NCBI GenBank assembly: GCA_017308375.1
Contig: JAFKEW010000060.1
Location: 1-46,762 of the forward strand
Direction: 5' to 3'
DNA length: 46,762 nucleotides
Origin: Alphaproteobacteria bacterium
Lineage (GTDB): Bacteria; Pseudomonadota; Alphaproteobacteria; Micropepsales; Micropepsaceae
The first letter of the stretch is position 1, and each line of letters opens with the position of its first letter. Position numbers and translations under genes: made by a program. Below are positions 43,212 to 46,762 of this stretch, piece after piece. The notes beneath the pieces were generated by a model. That model was not told the DNA's origin, searched no databases, and saw only the letters and a list, made by a program, of their open reading frames with translations.

Positions 43212-44246
43212 ATGATTCAGCCCGGAACGCGCAATCTCATCACCGATGTGCCCGGCCTTCTGGTCGGGCAGGCGGAAGATGTGAATGCCCGCACGGGTGT
43301 AACCGTTCTGACGGCGGACGTGCCGTTTGCTGCTGTTGCCGATGTGCGCGGTGGCGCACCGGGCACGCGCGATGTTGAGGCGCTCAATCCGGTTTCACTG
43401 GTCGATGGGATTGATGCCATCACGCTTTCCGGTGGCTCGGCTTTTGGGCTGGATGCGCCGTCTGGCGTTCAAAGTGTGCTCCGCGCACAAGGCCGTGGAT
43501 TTCAGATTGCGCCCGGCGCCCCCAGGGTGCCCGTGGTATCGGGGGCGATTCTGTTCGATCTCGCCAATGGTGGCGACAAGAACTGGGGTGATGAGCCGCC
43601 TTATCGCGCATTGGGTGCGGCTGCCATGACGCGCGCTGCCAGGGATTTTGCACTGGGCAATGCGGGGGCTGGTTATGGGGCCATGGCGGGTGCCTACAAA
43701 GGCGGCCTTGGCAGCGCGTCAGCGGTCGGCGGCGATGGCATTCACGTCGGCGCATTGGTCGCGGTGAATTCTGTCGGCTCGCCTGTCATCCCCGGTACCG
43801 ATCTCTTCTGGGCCTTCCCGTTTGAGCAGAGCGGTGAATTCGGCGGCCGTTATCCGGTGGGACCTTTGCCGCCGATGACACAGGCAATGCCGGACGACAT
43901 GAAGGGGGCGGCCGCTGCCGGTGCCAATACCACGATTGCCATTGTCGCCACCGACGTGGCGCTTCCCCGGATTGCTTTGCAACGCGTGGCGATCATGGCG
44001 GCTGACGGTTTTGCGCGGGCCTTGCGGCCTGTTCATACCCCGCTTGACGGCGATCTTCTGTTTGCGGTTTCCACTGCCGCCAACACGCAAATGCCCGCCA
44101 ACCCATATGTGGTGATGCGCATTGGCTCCATGGCAGCCGATTGTCTGGCGCGCGCCGTCGCGCGCGGCGTTTACGAAGCGCGAACAATCGGCCCCCTGAT
44201 TTCCTACCGGGACCGTTTTCAAAAAATGCGGGAGGGGCGGCGATGA
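43212..44246 (+). CDS. P1-family (DmpA-like) N-terminal nucleophile aminopeptidase
   Basis: A 344-residue Ntn-hydrolase of the DmpA/BapA family, made as a precursor that cuts itself before a serine. The likely cut is Asn186/Ser187 in [10 protein letters not shown]. Other segments are [25 protein letters not shown] and [14 protein letters not shown]. Relatives remove D-amino acids or beta-amino acids from peptides. The ATG at 43212 is chosen as it begins [19 protein letters not shown], the family start. Its stop overlaps the next ATG. Confidence 0.9.
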   Translation: MIQPGTRNLITDVPGLLVGQAEDVNARTGVTVLTADVPFAAVADVRGGAPGTRDVEALNPVSLVDGIDAITLSGGSAFGLDAPSGVQSVLRAQGRGFQIAPGAPRVPVVSGAILFDLANGGDKNWGDEPPYRALGAAAMTRAARDFALGNAGAGYGAMAGAYKGGLGSASAVGGDGIHVGALVAVNSVGSPVIPGTDLFWAFPFEQSGEFGGRYPVGPLPPMTQAMPDDMKGAAAAGANTTIAIVATDVALPRIALQRVAIMAADGFARALRPVHTPLDGDLLFAVSTAANTQMPANPYVVMRIGSMAADCLARAVARGVYEARTIGPLISYRDRFQKMREGRR

Positions 44247-45117
44247 CTGATCACAATCAAAAGGCGGTGACACGGCGCGGTTTTGCGGCCACGGCGCTGG
44301 TGGGCGGCTTTGCACTTGCCGCGGGGCCCCTGAATGCCGCGGCGATTGTGACGCCGGCAGATGGGCTCGACGCCGGTGAAGTGAATATACCGGTTAAGGG
44401 CGGCGCTATCCCCGCCTATCGTGCCCGGCCTGAGGGGAAACGCGATTGTCCTGTCGTCCTCGTGGTGCAGGAAATCTTTGGCGTGCACGAACACATCAAG
44501 GATATTTGCCGCCGTTTTGCGAAGCTTGGGTATTACGCGATCGCGCCATCGCTTTACGCGCGGTATGGCGACCCCGGAAAATATGGCATGGGCAGTATCA
44601 AAGCCCTGGTGGCCGATATTGTGAGCAAAGTTCCCGATGCCGAGGTGATGCAGGACCTCGATGCGGCGGCGGCATTCGCAGGCGGTGAGGGGGCCGACAA
44701 CAAACGGCTTGGTATCACGGGCTGGTGTTGGGGTGGCCGTATCGTCTGGTTGTATGCGGCGCACGCACGGTCCTTACGGGCAGGCGTGGCCTGGTACGGC
44801 CCGCTGACGGGAGAGAAGAATGCACTTCGGCCCGTGCACCCGATCGATGGCCCGTGCACCCGATCGATGTTGCCGGAACATTGAAGGCACCTGTGCTCGG
44901 CCTTTATGGCGGGCTCGATCATGGCATCACGCCGGGGGATATTGCAGCAATGCGCAAGGCGCTTGCCGATGCCGGCAAAACGGATTGCCGGATCGATGTC
45001 TTTGCCGATGCGCAGCATGGCTTTTTTGCTGACTATCGCGCGTCCTACAATGCAGCAGATGCGGAAATTGCCTGGCACCGCTGCCTTTCCTGGTTGAATG
45101 AACATGGTGCGGCGTAG
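44243..45117 (+). pseudogene. Tat-exported dienelactone hydrolase, frameshifted by a 20-bp tandem duplication
   Basis: The first frame (44243-44884) carries a Tat-type signal ([19 protein letters not shown]), Glu77 in QEIFG and the nucleophile Cys162 in [10 protein letters not shown]. It then goes out of frame at 44849 and stops at 44884. The remainder is intact in another frame to 45117, with the acid in YGGLDHGI and the histidine in AQHGFF. Removing one copy of the 20-bp unit restores [22 protein letters not shown] and a normal protein of about 284 residues. As written, the product lacks two of three catalytic residues. It overlaps the peptidase gene by four bases. Confidence 0.88.
44829..44868 (+). 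repeat. Perfect 20-bp tandem duplication
   Basis: The unit GGCCCGTGCACCCGATCGAT occurs twice, back to back (44829-44848 and 44849-44868). As 20 is not a multiple of three, it shifts the frame of the dienelactone hydrolase gene. Confidence 0.97.
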
Positions 45118-45123
45118 GCCATA

Positions 45124-45150
45124 AATAAAAACGGCGCCATCAATGGCGCC
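45124..45150 (-). terminator. Rho-independent terminator of the lipoprotein gene
   Basis: On the minus strand the arms GGCGCCAT and ATGGCGCC (45133-45150) form a hairpin followed by GTTTTTATTTAT. It lies 27 bp after the lipoprotein stop. Confidence 0.8.
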
Positions 45151-45176
45151 CGGCGGAAATCGTGGCGGGTACGTTT

Positions 45177-46331
45177 CTACCGCGCGAAGACCCGCACTTC
45201 ACCGGCCGAAAGATTGGGGTCCGTCGCTGAGGAAATGCTGAGGCGGGAGGCCGGAACGCCCATCTCCGTCATCGCCTGCAACACCCCTTGCGCGCGGCGT
45301 TTTGCAGTGGTCTGGGCGGATTGCACGCCGGATGCGGTACTTCGTGTCGGTGAAACGGCAACAATGCGGAAATTCGCATTGGGCTGCGAAGCAAGTGTGT
45401 TGTTCAGCGTCGTATAAAGTGATTGCCGGTAATCGGCTGCGCCGCGGCTGAACGGAATTGTTGCAATCGGGCTTACGCCGCCATCGCGGGCACCAGGCCG
45501 ATAGGATGATGGCGTCAGCAGACCCGCACTGCCGCCACTGTAGAGTTCGCCATTCTTGATGCTGTTGGCCAGTGCGGTCAGGTTCGCCCGTTCGTTGCCG
45601 ACATAGGTTGTCTGGCGTTGCAGGTCGTCCGACACGTCCTTCAGAACGCGGTCGATGACGATGATCGTCTGGTTGGTTTCGTCCTCCAGCACCGAAAGCT
45701 GGCGATGGTCTTCATCGACGGCGCCGGAAACATTGAAGGTCGCCACAATCTGGTCGAGTGCGTAATGCGCGGACGACGCGTCGTTGTTCACGTCTGTGCC
45801 CAGCGCATTCAAGGTATTGATGTTGCCTGAAAGCTGATCCAGCGCGCTCTGCGCCCCGTTCCATTCCTGCACCAGTTCCGGGTTGCCGCGGGTCGTGCCC
45901 ATCTGCAGCCGGGCCAGAATATGGCCCTTTGCGCTCTGATAGGCGGTGGCAGACGATGCGTTGGCGTTGCGGATATCGGACAGGCGCTGGGCGTAGCCCG
46001 AAATCCGCTGCGAGATGCCGGCAACCTGTCCACGCAATTGCTGAATGGTCTTGTTGACTGCGGTACCGGTATCGGTGCCGGAACTGACCGTCACCGGCGC
46101 AACGCTGACGGAATAGGCGCCACCCGTCGCATAGCTTGCGCCGGGCTGTCCCGTGGTGAGGGGAAGTGTTCCCGCTTCGGCCGTTTGGCTTGCCGGCGGC
46201 GGCTCATCTCCGCTGCCGAACAGCATGTCATCGACCGTCGAACAGCCGGACAATGCCAAGCCGGCCGCGACAATCAATATGCTCGCAACGCCATATGGCT
46301 TTGCCGCGCTTCTTGCCCAGAAACCCCTCAT
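45177..46331 (-). CDS. Lipoprotein with coiled-coil body and OmpA-like C-terminus
   Basis: A 384-residue lipoprotein. The lipobox is LALSGC, cleaved before Cys30 or so. The middle (residues about 90-240) is helical and heptad-rich (TVNKTIQQLRGQVAGISQRI type, EDETNQTIIVIDRVLKDV). The C-terminal quarter (FRIVAVSPTRST, AKRRAQGVLQAMTEMGV, SRLSISSATDP) resembles an OmpA-like peptidoglycan-contact domain. The ATG at 46331 has GGAGAG six bases upstream; starts at 46361 or 46367 are less likely. Function is unknown; an envelope-linking role is an inference. Confidence 0.78.
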   Translation of the reverse strand: MRGFWARSAAKPYGVASILIVAAGLALSGCSTVDDMLFGSGDEPPPASQTAEAGTLPLTTGQPGASYATGGAYSVSVAPVTVSSGTDTGTAVNKTIQQLRGQVAGISQRISGYAQRLSDIRNANASSATAYQSAKGHILARLQMGTTRGNPELVQEWNGAQSALDQLSGNINTLNALGTDVNNDASSAHYALDQIVATFNVSGAVDEDHRQLSVLEDETNQTIIVIDRVLKDVSDDLQRQTTYVGNERANLTALANSIKNGELYSGGSAGLLTPSSYRPGARDGGVSPIATIPFSRGAADYRQSLYTTLNNTLASQPNANFRIVAVSPTRSTASGVQSAQTTAKRRAQGVLQAMTEMGVPASRLSISSATDPNLSAGEVRVFAR

Positions 46332-46367
46332 TTCCGCTCTCCGCTCAGGCGGTTGCCCCATTTTCAT

Positions 46368-46689
46368 ATCAGGGAATTGCCCCGCCGATACCCCCTGCCC
46401 GCACTATCGCAGTATCCCGGCGGCCAAGTCTCAGTGTTAACCAATGAGACAATCACGGACAAGGGTCTGCGAAACTGCATGCTGGGGGAAAACTCATGGC
46501 CCATGAGAGACTTGCCGGGTTTTGGCCCGGGTGGCAAGGGCCATGGCAGGGCCTTCCGAGGCCGCCAACAGGAAGTTGTGCCGGGGTGCGGTTTTCGCAT
46601 GCTATCCCGCCCAGTCCGGTGCCAGAGCGGGCGGTTTTGACGCTTGCCTTCGTCCGCCGCTCTCAATAGGTTCTGCCGCCTCGTTGGAC
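46368..46689. other. Gene-free gap with hairpins before tRNA-Arg
   Basis: No gene is supported in these 322 bp. It must contain the lipoprotein promoter. Palindromes include CTCATGG/CCATGAG near 46493-46508 and the hairpin at 46607-46638. TTGACG at 46637-46642 could be the tRNA -35 box; a matching -10 is uncertain. Confidence 0.5.
46607..46638 (+). terminator. Possible terminator hairpin upstream of tRNA-Arg
   Basis: CCGCCC (46607-46612) pairs with GGGCGG (46629-46634), followed by TTTT. The loop is long (16 bases), and no upstream plus-strand gene is known to need it. Confidence 0.35.
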
Positions 46690-46762
46690 GCACCGGTAGC
46701 TCAGCTGGATAGAGCACCAGACTACGAATCTGGGGGTCGTGGGTTCGAATCCTGCCCGGTGC
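46690..46762 (+). tRNA. tRNA-Arg (anticodon ACG), 3' end cut by the window
   Basis: The acceptor arms GCACCGG and CCGGTGC pair perfectly. The D arm is GCTCAGCTGGATAGAGC, the anticodon arm CCAGA-CTACGAA-TCTGG with anticodon ACG, and the T arm contains GGTTCGAATCC. The adenine at the first anticodon position would become inosine. The discriminator base and CCA lie beyond the window. Confidence 0.97.

Overview
The window is high-GC, gene-dense bacterial DNA, most likely from an alphaproteobacterium. The evidence is the ffs-dnaX-ybaB-recR and rpmH-rnpA-yidD-yidC-yihA-argB orders, a membrane-anchored CycM-type cytochrome c, a short SRP RNA, DUF2336 and DUF1036 proteins, and GC-rich palindromic intergenic repeats. 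A Rhizomicrobium/Micropepsaceae-like lineage is possible, but the sequence alone does not settle the family.

Left third (1-14666): a catabolic and uptake cluster. It holds a partial Baeyer-Villiger monooxygenase with a 4-hydroxyacetophenone-monooxygenase-like N-terminal extension, a SnoaL-like protein, an old-yellow-enzyme oxidoreductase, a zinc alcohol dehydrogenase and a GntR/FCD regulator. A probable operon follows: small membrane protein, alpha/beta hydrolase, luciferase-like monooxygenase, CMD protein, GST, second CMD protein. After that come a TonB-dependent receptor, an SDR and an acyl-CoA synthetase. The intergenic gaps of this cluster share a TGNATGCAAW motif, often as the palindrome TTGCATGCAA, lying on or beside putative promoters. 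The simplest reading is one substrate-induced regulon under the local GntR protein. The substrate is unknown; a ketone or cyclic compound fits the enzymes.

Middle (14668-25018): a palindromic intergenic element, a GhrA-type reductase, cytochrome c, kdsB and pheA, then a compact island of a TacAT-type toxin-antitoxin pair, a macrodomain protein and a HigBA pair, followed by the NAD(H) pyrophosphatase nudC. The SRP RNA gene then leads into dnaX-ybaB-recR. A GC-rich palindromic repeat lies in frame inside dnaX, and a related one abuts the ribosome binding site of recR. A TMEM175-type channel gene follows.

Right half (25207-46762): a small unknown gene, a third repeat, rmuC, def-fmt-truA, the minus-strand genes murI and dapE, an SDR, dapD with an upstream HAD nucleotidase, DUF2336 and DUF1036 proteins, and the rpmH-to-argB operon. 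A plus-strand string follows: orphan histidine kinase, tam, P1-family peptidase and a secreted dienelactone hydrolase. The hydrolase gene is broken by an exact 20-bp tandem duplication. A lipoprotein gene and a tRNA-Arg(ACG), cut by the window edge, close the window.
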